From Fibrobacterota bacterium (lineage in GTDB: Bacteria; Fibrobacterota; Fibrobacteria; UBA5070): a stretch of 48,201 nt of DNA. The translations under genes were made by a program, and so were the position numbers. Shown here piece after piece: positions 18,354-26,657 of this stretch; position 1 is the stretch's first letter; every line of letters starts with the position of its first letter. Below the pieces are notes generated by a model. That model was given only the letters and a program-made list of their open reading frames with translations. It searched no databases and was not told the DNA's origin. The stretch spans positions 1-48,201 of the forward strand of contig JAKPQQ010000112.1 in NCBI GenBank assembly GCA_029557215.1. The letters are read 5' to 3'.

Positions 18354-19772
18354 ATGCGCGTGCCTTCCGAATACCTGTCCGTCCTGCGTGAACTCGTCCC
18401 CGAACCCGTCGAGATCGTCGGCGGCGGGGTGGAAGGCCAATCCACCGCCAAGTTCCTGCTGGGGGCGGGCTACGAGCGCGTGACCTTGCGCGACAGGAAT
18501 CCCGACGTCCCGGCGCCCGACGGCTGCGATCGGCGCTGCGGCGCCGACTACCTGGCCGAGCTCCCGTCCAAGGGAACCGTGGTCCGATCGGCCGGGGTGC
18601 GCCCCGATCAGCCCGCGTTCCAGGCCTTTCGCGGAACCGGTGGACGGATCCTGTCGCAGCTGCCCATCTTCCTGGCGCTGTTCCAGGGAGTGCGCAAGGG
18701 GCGCGTGGCCGGGATCACCGGCACCTTCGGCAAAGGGACCGTCACCACGCTGCTTTCCGACATGCTCCGCCACGCCGGGATCGACCATCTGGTGGGCGGG
18801 AACATCGGGACCCCCATGCTGGACCTGTTGCTGCGGCCCGATCTTCCGGAAACCGTGCTGCTGGAACTTTCGTCGTTCCAGCTTTGCGATCTCGGGGCTC
18901 CGTCCATCCTGCCCGCGGGGCTGGAACGGGACGATTTCTGTCCGCGCGTGGGCGTGGCGGGACGGGTGACCATCGAGCACCTGGACTGGCACGTGGACCA
19001 GATCGAATACTGGAACGCCAAGGCCCGCCTGTGCGAAGATCAGAACGACACCGACCACGCGGTGTTCCTTTCTTCCGATCCGGGCTCCGTGTTCGTGGGC
19101 ATGGCGGGATCGGGAATCCCGCACGGGATCGGCGAAGGCGGCGAGCTGGTTCCCGACCGCGAGGTGGTGCGCGACGCGCAGGGGAACGTGGTGCTGCGGC
19201 GCGAAGACATGTTGGTCCCCGGCGCGTTCCAGCTCGTGAACGCCTCGCTCGCCTGGGCGGCGGCGCGCATCCTGGGGGCTTCCGACGAATCCTGCCATGC
19301 GGGGGCCGTCGGATTCGCGGGCCTCCCTCACCGGCTGCAGTTCGCCGGCGAACAGAACGGGATCCGCTACTACAACGATTCCTACGCCACCCGGCCGGAA
19401 GCCGCCTTGGCCGCCGTCGAGGCGTTGTCGGACCGGCCCTTGGCGCTCATCCTGGGTGGCAGCGACAAGGGGATCGATTTCACCGAACTGGCCGAAGGTC
19501 TGCGCGCCGCCAGCAACCTGAAGTTCGTGGGGTTGATCGGTGCCACCGCCGAACGATTGCGCGCGGCCCTGGAACAGGAAGGCCCGCTCCACTTCGCGCT
19601 GATGGACTTCCCGCACCTTCCCCAAGCCTTCGACGCCTGCCGCCAAGCGGTGGCCCAAGGCGGATCGGTGCTGCTTTCGCCCGCCTGCGCGAGCTTTGGC
19701 CTGTTCAAGAACTACAAGGAGCGCGGCGAAGCGTTCCTCGCGCTGGCCAAGTCCGTCGTGGGTCCGGCCTGA
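18354..19772 (+). CDS. murD: UDP-N-acetylmuramoyl-L-alanine--D-glutamate ligase
   Basis: 472 residues. It adds D-Glu to UDP-MurNAc-L-Ala in the cytoplasm. MurD-type signatures are VGGNIGTPML, LELSSFQL, IEHLDWH, YWNAKARL (carbamylated Lys), GGSDKGIDF and SPACASFGLFKNYKERG. The ATP loop reads GTFGKGT at about 123-129, where the family has GTNGKST or GSNGKST, and the usual YNDSKAT is YNDSYAT. So two normally conserved positions are changed, yet the frame is intact. No other dcw genes are adjacent, which is unusual for murD. Confidence 0.9.
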   Translation: MRVPSEYLSVLRELVPEPVEIVGGGVEGQSTAKFLLGAGYERVTLRDRNPDVPAPDGCDRRCGADYLAELPSKGTVVRSAGVRPDQPAFQAFRGTGGRILSQLPIFLALFQGVRKGRVAGITGTFGKGTVTTLLSDMLRHAGIDHLVGGNIGTPMLDLLLRPDLPETVLLELSSFQLCDLGAPSILPAGLERDDFCPRVGVAGRVTIEHLDWHVDQIEYWNAKARLCEDQNDTDHAVFLSSDPGSVFVGMAGSGIPHGIGEGGELVPDREVVRDAQGNVVLRREDMLVPGAFQLVNASLAWAAARILGASDESCHAGAVGFAGLPHRLQFAGEQNGIRYYNDSYATRPEAALAAVEALSDRPLALILGGSDKGIDFTELAEGLRAASNLKFVGLIGATAERLRAALEQEGPLHFALMDFPHLPQAFDACRQAVAQGGSVLLSPACASFGLFKNYKERGEAFLALAKSVVGPA

Positions 19773-19779
19773 GGGAGTC

Positions 19780-20277
19780 TCAGCGGCGCTGGTAGCTCAA
19801 GGCGCCCAGACGCCCCCGCAGCGCCAACAGCGATCCGTCCAGGAGGGAATCGGCTTCCAAGGTGTCGTTCAGGGGCTCGGCGCAGGTCTGGTCCACCCAC
19901 TTTTCGTCGTTCCCTAGCTTGCGACAGGAAATCTGGGTGAAGATCAGGGCTTTTCCCGAGAGGTTCCAGGTCCGTTCGGTCGCGTGCCAGGAATTTTCCT
20001 CCGTGGCCCGGTTCAGGACGGTGATCGTGTCGTAGGACTTGCCCGAGGGCAGCACCACGATCCTGGCGGCGATGCTCGTCTCGGCACCGGGATTCGGGGT
20101 CGGCTTGTAATCCCAGATCCCTGAGATCGCCTCGGTCACCAGCGAATCGAACCTGGCCTGGGCCGCCAGACTGTCGGATCCGTCGTCGACGACTTCGGGT
20201 TCCGAGACGTTCTTGGTTCCGCAGGAAGCGAAAAGGACCACGCAAGCGAAGATGGCTGCCAGACGGAATCGATTCAT
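19780..20277 (-). CDS. Small lipoprotein of unknown function
   Basis: 165 residues with a lipobox ending LFASC (C19 lipidated) and a short polar linker. A beta-rich domain (about 45-150) with two Cys (ISCRKLG and QTCAEP) may form a disulphide. No family recognised. It is convergent with murD, with seven bases between the stops. A TATCTT hexamer about 45 bases upstream is a possible -10. Confidence 0.7.
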   Translation of the reverse strand: MNRFRLAAIFACVVLFASCGTKNVSEPEVVDDGSDSLAAQARFDSLVTEAISGIWDYKPTPNPGAETSIAARIVVLPSGKSYDTITVLNRATEENSWHATERTWNLSGKALIFTQISCRKLGNDEKWVDQTCAEPLNDTLEADSLLDGSLLALRGRLGALSYQRR

Positions 20278-20392
20278 CGCGAATTCTGCTTTGCTGGAAG
20301 TTGGCGGTTCGCGGGTGCGGCAAAGATAACATCATCGGATTTTCAAGTCCGGATGCCACGATATTGTTTTCCGGTCGCCCCTTGAAGGGGAC

Positions 20393-20911
20393 TCAGCCGA
20401 TCGGGCGCGCTTGGCGGGCGTGTTCCGAGACCTTGCCCAACTGCACCAGGTGGCGGGCGTCGTGGGTCTTCAGAAATTCGATCAGATCCAGGATGGTCTG
20501 GTGACCGCGGCTGGAATGGATGTAATGGCGTCCCAGTTCGTCGTCCGTGACGCGCGAGACTTGCAGGACCAGGTTCCTGCGCAAGGCCGCGAACGTGGCC
20601 AAGGTTTCTTCCACCGGGACTTCCGAATAGCGCTGGGTGGAAACCCACGCGTCCTGGTCGAAGGCGTCGAGCAGCTTGCCGGGTTCGGCCAGCGCCATGC
20701 GCAGACGGTAGGCGAAGGCGATTTCCGCATCCAGGAGGTGGCCCGCGATTTCCGCGCAGTTCCAGGCGTCGGGGCCGGGGCGCCAGATGCGTTCCCAGTG
20801 GGACAGATCTTCGAAGACTTCCGCGACGTGCGCGGGAGTGCGGGAAAGATCCGCCAGGACCTTGGCTGCGCGGGCGGGTGGGCCGAGGTGGAGATCGGAT
20901 GATACGGGCAT
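20393..20911 (-). CDS. DinB-like four-helix metal-binding protein
   Basis: 172 residues from ATG 20911. The His residues expected for a DinB/YfiT-type metal site appear in IAGHLLDAE and THDARHLVQL, within a four-helix pattern. The superfamily includes thiol-dependent S-transferases; the substrate here is unknown. A GTG at 20944 would add 11 residues. I prefer 20911 because TATATT lies eight bases before it and TTGGGG 18 bases further up. Confidence 0.85.
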   Translation of the reverse strand: MPVSSDLHLGPPARAAKVLADLSRTPAHVAEVFEDLSHWERIWRPGPDAWNCAEIAGHLLDAEIAFAYRLRMALAEPGKLLDAFDQDAWVSTQRYSEVPVEETLATFAALRRNLVLQVSRVTDDELGRHYIHSSRGHQTILDLIEFLKTHDARHLVQLGKVSEHARQARPIG

Positions 20912-20919
20912 GGTCTGGG

Positions 20920-20949
20920 AATATACCTCCGCATGCACGCTCACCCCAA
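20920..20949 (-). promoter_or_regulatory. Predicted promoter of the DinB-like gene
   Basis: TTGGGG (20949-20944), 18-base spacer, TATATT (20925-20920), eight bases to ATG. The spacing implies an almost leaderless mRNA. Confidence 0.45.
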
Positions 20950-20993
20950 AAACGTCGCCACCTGCGCGCTCCGTGAAACAAGGGTCCCGGGAA

Positions 20994-21686
20994 TCAGCCT
21001 TCGCGGTCGGGTTCCAGCCGGGGGCCTTTGGCGGCCGCGACGGCGAGCTTGTCGCAACGCTCGTTGCCGGCGTTGCCCGCGTGGCCTTCCACCCACTTGA
21101 ATTTCACGCGTTTGCCTCGCATGGCGGCCGTCAGGAGTTCCCACAGGTCCACGTTCTTCACTTCGCCGCCGTCGGCCTTGCGCCAACCGCGCTTGATCCA
21201 GCCGTCCACCCATCTTTTCTCGATGGCGTCCACCACGTAGCGGCTGTCGGTGTGCAGGATGGCGCTGGCGCCGGGCGGTACCTGTTCCAGCGCCTCGATC
21301 GCTCCGCGCAGTTCCATGCGGTTGTTGGTGGTGTTCCTGTAGCCACGGGAAATTTCCAGCTCGCCGTCGGGGCCCACCACGATCGCTCCGAACCCTCCCG
21401 GGCCGGGATTGCCCGAACAGGCGCCGTCGGCCCAAAGCTGCCAGGTTCCGTCGAACCCTTTGGTCAGCGGCTTGGGCGATGGCCTGGCAGACGGGGCGAC
21501 CGGGGGGGAATCCGTCCCAAGGGCGGCTTGGGAATCGAAGAGCGAGCCTTGCGCCATCCGCGGACTGGGCAGGCCTTTTTCCAGGGCCTTGAGGGCGGCT
21601 TCTTCCAAGGTGACGCCCAGGAGCTGGGCATAGGGCTGGAGGCGATCCAGGAGGGTGCTGGGCAAATCCAAAACGAGCTGATTCAT
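20994..21686 (-). CDS. rnhA: Ribonuclease HI with an N-terminal extension
   Basis: 230 residues against about 150 for typical RNase HI. The catalytic domain (about 78-222) has D87 in WADGACSGNPGPGG, E125 in NRMELRGAI, D147 in LHTDSRYV, H202 in EGHAGN and D212 in NERCDKLA, so all active-site residues are present. The enzyme removes RNA from RNA-DNA hybrids. Residues 1-40 (QLVLDLPSTLLDRLQPYAQ...) resemble a ribbon-helix-helix or short helical module, joined by a Pro/Ser-rich linker. It is divergent from dnaN with 43 bases between starts. TAAGTT lies ten bases before the ATG. Confidence 0.93.
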   Translation of the reverse strand: MNQLVLDLPSTLLDRLQPYAQLLGVTLEEAALKALEKGLPSPRMAQGSLFDSQAALGTDSPPVAPSARPSPKPLTKGFDGTWQLWADGACSGNPGPGGFGAIVVGPDGELEISRGYRNTTNNRMELRGAIEALEQVPPGASAILHTDSRYVVDAIEKRWVDGWIKRGWRKADGGEVKNVDLWELLTAAMRGKRVKFKWVEGHAGNAGNERCDKLAVAAAKGPRLEPDREG

Positions 21687-21721
21687 GACATAGCCAAACT
21701 TATGTCAGGATGAGCTAATAT
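21686..21721. promoter_or_regulatory. Divergent rnhA/dnaN control region
   Basis: An inverted repeat TGACATA-8-TATGTCA (21686-21707) touches the rnhA start codon and could be an operator. TAAGTT (21702-21697, minus) sits ten bases before rnhA. TAATAT (21716-21721) sits eight bases before dnaN. Neither gene has a Shine-Dalgarno, so both transcripts appear leaderless. No clear -35 is seen, and no DnaA-box cluster. Confidence 0.45.
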
Positions 21722-21729
21722 TCAGCATC

Positions 21730-22842
21730 ATGCAGTTTACCGTCGCCAAGTCCGCGCTTTTGGAAGCCCTGCAGATCTGCAGCAGCGCAGTTCCGGGCAA
21801 ATCCACCCTTCCCATCCTCCAGAACTTCCTTCTGTCGGCCTCCGAAGGCGAGCTTCGCGTGACCGCCACGGACCTGGATCTGGGCGTCCGCATCGCCATC
21901 GCGGTCGATCTGCGCCAAGCGGGCGACATCGTCGTTCCCGCGCGCTCGCTGGTCGACGTGGTTCGCGAGCTGCCCGATCTCCCGGTGGAATTCACCGTGA
22001 AGGATTTTCATCTGGTGCTGCGTTCGGAAGGTGGCTTCACCTGCCGCCTGGCCGGCGTCGACGCCTCCGAATTCCCGGCGCTGCCGGTGCTGGAAGGCGA
22101 AGACGGATTCCTGGTCGCCGCGGGCTCTCTCCGGAAATTGTCGGAGCGCACGATGTTCGCGGTGTCCACCGACCAGACTCGCCTGGCGCTCAACGGCGTG
22201 TTGTGGGAACCCGGCCAGGGCAAGATGGCCATGGTGTCCACCGACGGACACCGCATGGGCTACGCCACGGCGCCCACCTCCGATTCGCAAAGCCTCACCC
22301 ACAGCGTCATCATCCCCCCGAAGGCCATCACGCAGGTGCTGCGCGTGGCGGTGGGCGAAGAAACGCAGGTGGAAGTCCATTTGGCCGACGGTTCGGCTCG
22401 CTTCCGCTGCGGCGTGGTGGAAATCTTCACCAAGCTGATCGAAGGTCCGTACCCGAACTATTCGCAGGTGGTGCCCAAGTCCAGCTCGCGCATCGCGACG
22501 GTGCACCGCGACGACCTGGCCGCCATCGTACGTCGCGTGGCCACGCTCGCCAATCGCAACACCCGCCAGATCCGCCTGTCGTTCGCGCCGGGCCGTCTGG
22601 AAATTTCCACCCAGAACCTGGATCTGGGCGGCGAAGGTCGCGACAGCCTGCCGGTGGAATACCAGGGCGACGCCTTCGACATCGGGTTCAACGCCGGCTA
22701 CCTCACCGAAATTCTGAAGCTGGTCGACGCTCCCCAGGTGCGCATGAAGATGAACCAGCCCACCCAGGCGTGCGTGTTGGAATCGGCTGTCGAAGCCCCC
22801 GACGCGTTCTTCATCCTGATGCCCCTGCGCCTGGCCGACTGA
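21730..22842 (+). CDS. dnaN: DNA polymerase III beta sliding clamp
   Basis: 370 residues, the normal length for the three-domain clamp (about 120 residues each). Recognisable segments are MQFTVAKSALLEAL, VPGKSTLPILQNFLL, the middle-domain TDGHRMGYA and the C-terminal end FFILMPLRLAD. It forms a ring that tethers polymerase to DNA and binds partners in the hydrophobic cleft. It heads the dnaN-recF-dciA cluster. dnaA is absent upstream, replaced by divergent rnhA. Confidence 0.97.
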   Translation: MQFTVAKSALLEALQICSSAVPGKSTLPILQNFLLSASEGELRVTATDLDLGVRIAIAVDLRQAGDIVVPARSLVDVVRELPDLPVEFTVKDFHLVLRSEGGFTCRLAGVDASEFPALPVLEGEDGFLVAAGSLRKLSERTMFAVSTDQTRLALNGVLWEPGQGKMAMVSTDGHRMGYATAPTSDSQSLTHSVIIPPKAITQVLRVAVGEETQVEVHLADGSARFRCGVVEIFTKLIEGPYPNYSQVVPKSSSRIATVHRDDLAAIVRRVATLANRNTRQIRLSFAPGRLEISTQNLDLGGEGRDSLPVEYQGDAFDIGFNAGYLTEILKLVDAPQVRMKMNQPTQACVLESAVEAPDAFFILMPLRLAD

Positions 22843-22872
22843 GCCGTCTCGGCGTTTCCAAGGAGTTGTCGG

Positions 22873-22980
22873 AAAATGTCCGTTCGTCCTGAGGAGCACC
22901 GTAGGTGCGTCTCGACCGCTTAGGCGTTCAAGGCCTCGGCGGGGCACCTTTGGTGCCAAGGGCGGAAGGACATTTTTGTT
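22873..22980 (+). terminator. Foldback structure between dnaN and recF, possible terminator
   Basis: AAAATGTCC (22873-22881) pairs with GGACATTTT (22968-22976), enclosing smaller hairpins GCACCGTAGGTGC and GGCACC-TTT-GGTGCC. T-rich sequence (TTTTTGTTTTTG) follows the outer arm. It could terminate dnaN mRNA, or be a dispersed foldback repeat. Confidence 0.5.
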
Positions 22981-23007
22981 TTTGCAGAATTTTCGGATCT
23001 TGACGCG

Positions 23008-24117
23008 ATGCGCATCCGTAGGCTGAGCCTCCAGGATTTCCGGTCTTGGCACAGCGTGCAGCTGGAGGCCCATTCGGGCGCCAACCTGCTGCTGGGACCC
23101 AACGGGGTGGGCAAGAGCAACCTCCTGGAAGCAATCCATGTTTGCGCCTTGGGGTTTTCGCCGCGCTCGCGCAGCGAAAAGGACCTGGTGCGGTGGGGGA
23201 CCGATCGGTTCGTGGCACGGGTGGAGGCATCCAACGACACCGATCCGGTGGAGCTGGCCGCTTCCTGCGATCTGAACGGTCGCAAGGACGTGCGGGTGAA
23301 CGGCGAGCCGGGGCGGTTGTTCTCCAAGCTGGTGGGGCATCTCACTGTGGTGGGCTTGTACCCCGAAGACCTGCAGTTCGTGCGCGGCGGCCCCGAACTG
23401 CGGCGCTCGTTCCTGGACGCCTTGGTGTGCCAGAGCGATCCGGCCATGGTCGACGTGCTGCGCGACTACGCGCGCGTGGTCAAGCAGCGCAACGCGGCGC
23501 TCAAGGAGCCAGAACGGTTCGACGGGGCGGTGCGCGAAGTGCTGGACCAGCAGATGTTGCGCCTGGCGGTGCCCATCCTGGAACACCGCATGGACATCCT
23601 GGACGACCTGTTCCCGTGCGTGGGCAGGCTGCACGCCGAGCTTTCGGGGGGGAGCGAGAGCGTGGGGATCTGGTACCGCGGGTCGTACGGCGAAGCCGAC
23701 CTCCCGCGCCGTGGACAGGAATTGGCCGACCACCTGGAATCGCGCCGCAAGCGCCTGGTGAACGCCGAATCGCAGGCCCAATCCACCCTGTTCGGCCCGC
23801 ATCGCGACGACGTGACCATCCTGCTGGAAGGGCGCCCCGCCCGCGAGACCGCAAGCCAGGGGCAGGCCAGATCGTTGGCGATCGGGCTGCGTCTGGCGTC
23901 GGCCGAACTGCTGGCGTCCGACAAGAAGCGTCAGCCGGTCCTGCTGCTGGACGACGTGTTCGCCGAACTGGACGGTCCGCGCCGCAAGCGGCTGGCGGCC
24001 ATGCTGCCCCGCGACGGCCAGTCGTTCCTGTGCTCGCCCCACCGGGCCGATCTCCCCTTCGAAGTCGACCGCACCTTCCTGCTGGAAGCCGGCCAAGTCC
24101 GGGAGACGATCGGATGA
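23008..24117 (+). CDS. recF: DNA replication and repair protein RecF
   Basis: 369 residues, the normal length. Walker A GPNGVGKSN at about 30-38, the family opener RIRRLSLQDFRSW, a central arm domain, and the C-terminal signature/Walker B segments SQGQARSLAIGLRLA and LLLDDVFAELD. RecF loads RecA with RecO/RecR at gapped DNA. GATCTT six bases before the ATG may be the -10. The stop overlaps the next start (ATGA). Confidence 0.96.
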   Translation: MRIRRLSLQDFRSWHSVQLEAHSGANLLLGPNGVGKSNLLEAIHVCALGFSPRSRSEKDLVRWGTDRFVARVEASNDTDPVELAASCDLNGRKDVRVNGEPGRLFSKLVGHLTVVGLYPEDLQFVRGGPELRRSFLDALVCQSDPAMVDVLRDYARVVKQRNAALKEPERFDGAVREVLDQQMLRLAVPILEHRMDILDDLFPCVGRLHAELSGGSESVGIWYRGSYGEADLPRRGQELADHLESRRKRLVNAESQAQSTLFGPHRDDVTILLEGRPARETASQGQARSLAIGLRLASAELLASDKKRQPVLLLDDVFAELDGPRRKRLAAMLPRDGQSFLCSPHRADLPFEVDRTFLLEAGQVRETIG

Positions 24118-24503
24118 ACCAATTCCGCCGACCCGGCCACCACCCCAATCCCGAACACTGGGTCAACGGCCGCGAACTGGACCGTGGACGCACCAAGGAG
24201 CGCGCCGCCCACAAGGAAGAAGGCGACGCCAAGGACCTCCAGAGCCTGCTGGGCAAGTACCTCGCCAAGTCTTCGCTGGGCACCGCGTTGTTGCCCGCAT
24301 CGCCTGGGTTCGTGGCCGCGTGGCAAAAAGTGGCAGGCCCGGTGTTGGCCCCCCGCTGCACGCCCAAGCGCTGGCAGAACGAAGTGCTTTGGGTGGTGGT
24401 GCCCGATCCAGGCTGGAAGTTCGAGCTGCGTTGGAAGCTCGCCGAACTGGCCACCGGATTGCGCGCCGAGGGCTACCCCGTGCGCGAAATCCGGATGGAC
24501 TAG
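24114..24503 (+). CDS. DciA/DUF721-family helicase-loading protein
   Basis: 129 residues. A polar N-terminus is followed by a DUF721 domain (about 40-128) with LLGKYLAKSSLG, AAWQKVAGPVLAPRCTP and a strand-rich end. DciA recruits the replicative helicase in bacteria that lack DnaC, and its gene usually follows recF, as here with a four-base overlap. gyrB, often next, is missing. The stop is three bases from that of the convergent pilin operon. Confidence 0.85.
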   Translation: MNQFRRPGHHPNPEHWVNGRELDRGRTKERAAHKEEGDAKDLQSLLGKYLAKSSLGTALLPASPGFVAAWQKVAGPVLAPRCTPKRWQNEVLWVVVPDPGWKFELRWKLAELATGLRAEGYPVREIRMD

Positions 24504-24506
24504 CTC

Positions 24507-26657
24507 TTAGCGGAACACCCCAAGCGGTTCAAAGAACGGCCGATCGTGAACTAGGCGGAGGCGAGGCGTGTAGTACCAGACGTCGATCGTACCTTGGACG
24601 GTCAGCGGATTACCTGCGGCGTCTTTGGCAGGAGCAAGTACACCTGGGAGATTGCGTCCGATGTCGGCGAATACGGACTCGTCACGCAGGATAATTAGGC
24701 CGCCTGCATTTGGTGTCAACCTCAAGGGGTTTGTGCCGCATAGTTCTGCTGTTGAATAGCCGAAGTCTGGAGTGGCAAGACTGGTCCCTAGCAAGATGGA
24801 GCCGACCATGACGCCACCAGCGGCTATTTGGAAATTCTGTTGCCCACAGGGGTTCTCCCAATACAAGATTCCTGACAGAGTGTCCTGCCATCCAAAATTC
24901 CCGAGAGAACCGCCTTTCCGAACCGCAAGAACTTGAATGTTGGTACGATTCAAGGATGCAGGCCAATCGCCGTTGACGGAAATCGCCCCTTCCACGACAA
25001 GGATCATTTTTCCTCGGAATTTGGCCGGGGATGCATCAATACCCCAAGTTGTTCCTGATGGCACTTTCAATACCATGTAATCATTCAGCAGCTTTCGTGC
25101 ATTTTTGAGAGAGTCGTACAGCCGATTCAAACGTGCGGATGAGAAATGATCAGACCCAAGCATGCCTTTTGTCAGATCGATCATTGCGTTGTTGACTTGG
25201 GGTGAATGAAGCGCATCCACCTTCACGGAATCCATGGGGTTATCCTGAGGCGCAGTTTTGGAGAGCATTGTATCAATTCCCATTCCCATCATGGTTGGCC
25301 AAGGACGCCAATTCATGGTGGTGTAGGTTGTACGAGTGGCGCCAGTAACAGTGCCAGTTATGCTCGATTCTACCTGCAGAGAATTTTCGACAGACAGTGT
25401 CTTCCCAGGTTGAACGATCAAGCGGTCGTCAATTTGGATCGAATCACCCACCGAACCACCAGGAAGCGAAACCTGGGTGTTACGACAGGCGAACAACGAT
25501 TTGCCGACCTTGAAAAGTTGGCCTCCAGTAATCACGTAACCAGCATGGTCATAGTTGGGGTCGCCCAGAAATAAATGCTGCCCAACGTAGAACGAGTCAG
25601 TCGCGCCGAGCGTAAATGTACCCGATCGGACAATCCATGCGGTATCTCCGACGACAAGGCTTTTTGGGGTGTGCATGTTGGTTGGGAAATAGTACAGTGA
25701 CTTGCCAACCCGGATTCCACGGGTTGAATTCCAAGGGCCGATACTTGCACCTGCGATGTATAGGTTGCCTCCGACAGATATTGAAGCTGTTCCATCCATA
25801 TTGCCGAATCCATTCCCGATTCCTAAATTCCCATCGACTCTCAATCCGGAGCCGTTGGACGAAAAACGACCTTGGATGTAAAAATTTCCTGAAATATGGA
25901 TCGAATCGCTGGAGTTTAATTTCAGGTCGCCATTCCACTGCAAATCACCCGCCACCTTATGTTCCGCATCTGAATTGATGTAAGAGCCGCCAGTCCCAGC
26001 AACATAAACATTACCCTCGGTCCCAAGCATCATGTTTGTCGATATCAGACGGCCTCCCAAATAGAAGGAGTGCCGAGGTCTTGTATAATAGAGGGTGTCG
26101 TTCTTGTTCTCGCCTGTGATTCCGTGGATGCGGTAGGTGGCTTGGACTGATTTTTCGTCGCCGCGGCGGCCTCTGGCGAGGCACCGAAGGGTGACGTAGA
26201 TCTCGGAGCTGTCGAGCTTGACTTCGGATGCCGTGTCGGCGTGTTGGACGGCGACCAGTTGGATCTTGGTGGCGGTCTGGTTGCCGGGGAGGTTGGACAA
26301 CGCGAACCATTCCGGTTCTTTGTCCAGAAGGCGCAGCGTGGTGCTGGAGTCCAGAGAAAGCCAGGTGGAATCTGGTTTGCCTTTTTTGGCGTAGCTCTGG
26401 TCGACAAAGCTGTTCAGTACGGACAAGAGGGCTTCGGGGTCGGCGGTCAGGCGGTTGATGGCCATCTGCAGACCCGACAAGGCGGCTTCGTCGCGGCTCT
26501 TGATGTCGTTGAGGTCGCCGCTGAGCGTTTGGTCGCGCTGCGACAAGGTCAGCGCGACGGCACCAAACAGGGTCACCAGGAGGATGGCTCCCAGCACGAT
26601 GAACATCGCCACGCCGCGACGGGCGGGGGCGACCGGAGTGCGAATCTCAGAATCCAT
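24507..26657 (-). CDS. Very large PilX-like minor pilin with beta-helical passenger
   Basis: 716 residues. The N-terminus (about 12-45, RRGVAMFIVLGAILLVTLFG) is PilX-like: basic residues, a short leader, then a hydrophobic helix. PilX proteins are usually near 200 residues. Residues about 215-440 form repeated short strands such as ISVGGNLYIAG and LRVDGNLGIGNG, typical of a bactofilin-like or right-handed beta helix. From about base 26080 down to 24520 the DNA is clearly less GC-rich than the 5' part and the neighbours. This is the last gene of a FimT-PilV-PilW-PilX order. No pilY1 is present, so this may be the tip adhesin. Confidence 0.8.
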   Translation of the reverse strand: MDSEIRTPVAPARRGVAMFIVLGAILLVTLFGAVALTLSQRDQTLSGDLNDIKSRDEAALSGLQMAINRLTADPEALLSVLNSFVDQSYAKKGKPDSTWLSLDSSTTLRLLDKEPEWFALSNLPGNQTATKIQLVAVQHADTASEVKLDSSEIYVTLRCLARGRRGDEKSVQATYRIHGITGENKNDTLYYTRPRHSFYLGGRLISTNMMLGTEGNVYVAGTGGSYINSDAEHKVAGDLQWNGDLKLNSSDSIHISGNFYIQGRFSSNGSGLRVDGNLGIGNGFGNMDGTASISVGGNLYIAGASIGPWNSTRGIRVGKSLYYFPTNMHTPKSLVVGDTAWIVRSGTFTLGATDSFYVGQHLFLGDPNYDHAGYVITGGQLFKVGKSLFACRNTQVSLPGGSVGDSIQIDDRLIVQPGKTLSVENSLQVESSITGTVTGATRTTYTTMNWRPWPTMMGMGIDTMLSKTAPQDNPMDSVKVDALHSPQVNNAMIDLTKGMLGSDHFSSARLNRLYDSLKNARKLLNDYMVLKVPSGTTWGIDASPAKFRGKMILVVEGAISVNGDWPASLNRTNIQVLAVRKGGSLGNFGWQDTLSGILYWENPCGQQNFQIAAGGVMVGSILLGTSLATPDFGYSTAELCGTNPLRLTPNAGGLIILRDESVFADIGRNLPGVLAPAKDAAGNPLTVQGTIDVWYYTPRLRLVHDRPFFEPLGVFR

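Noticed and set aside
21687..21729. Replication origin at dnaN
   Set aside because: Only 43 bases separate dnaN from rnhA; no DnaA-box cluster or AT-rich unwinding stretch is seen and dnaA is absent.
21715..24096. 793-codon minus-strand frame opposite dnaN and recF
   Set aside because: His/Gly/Arg/Val-rich shadow with no domain; the opposite strand encodes two textbook proteins.
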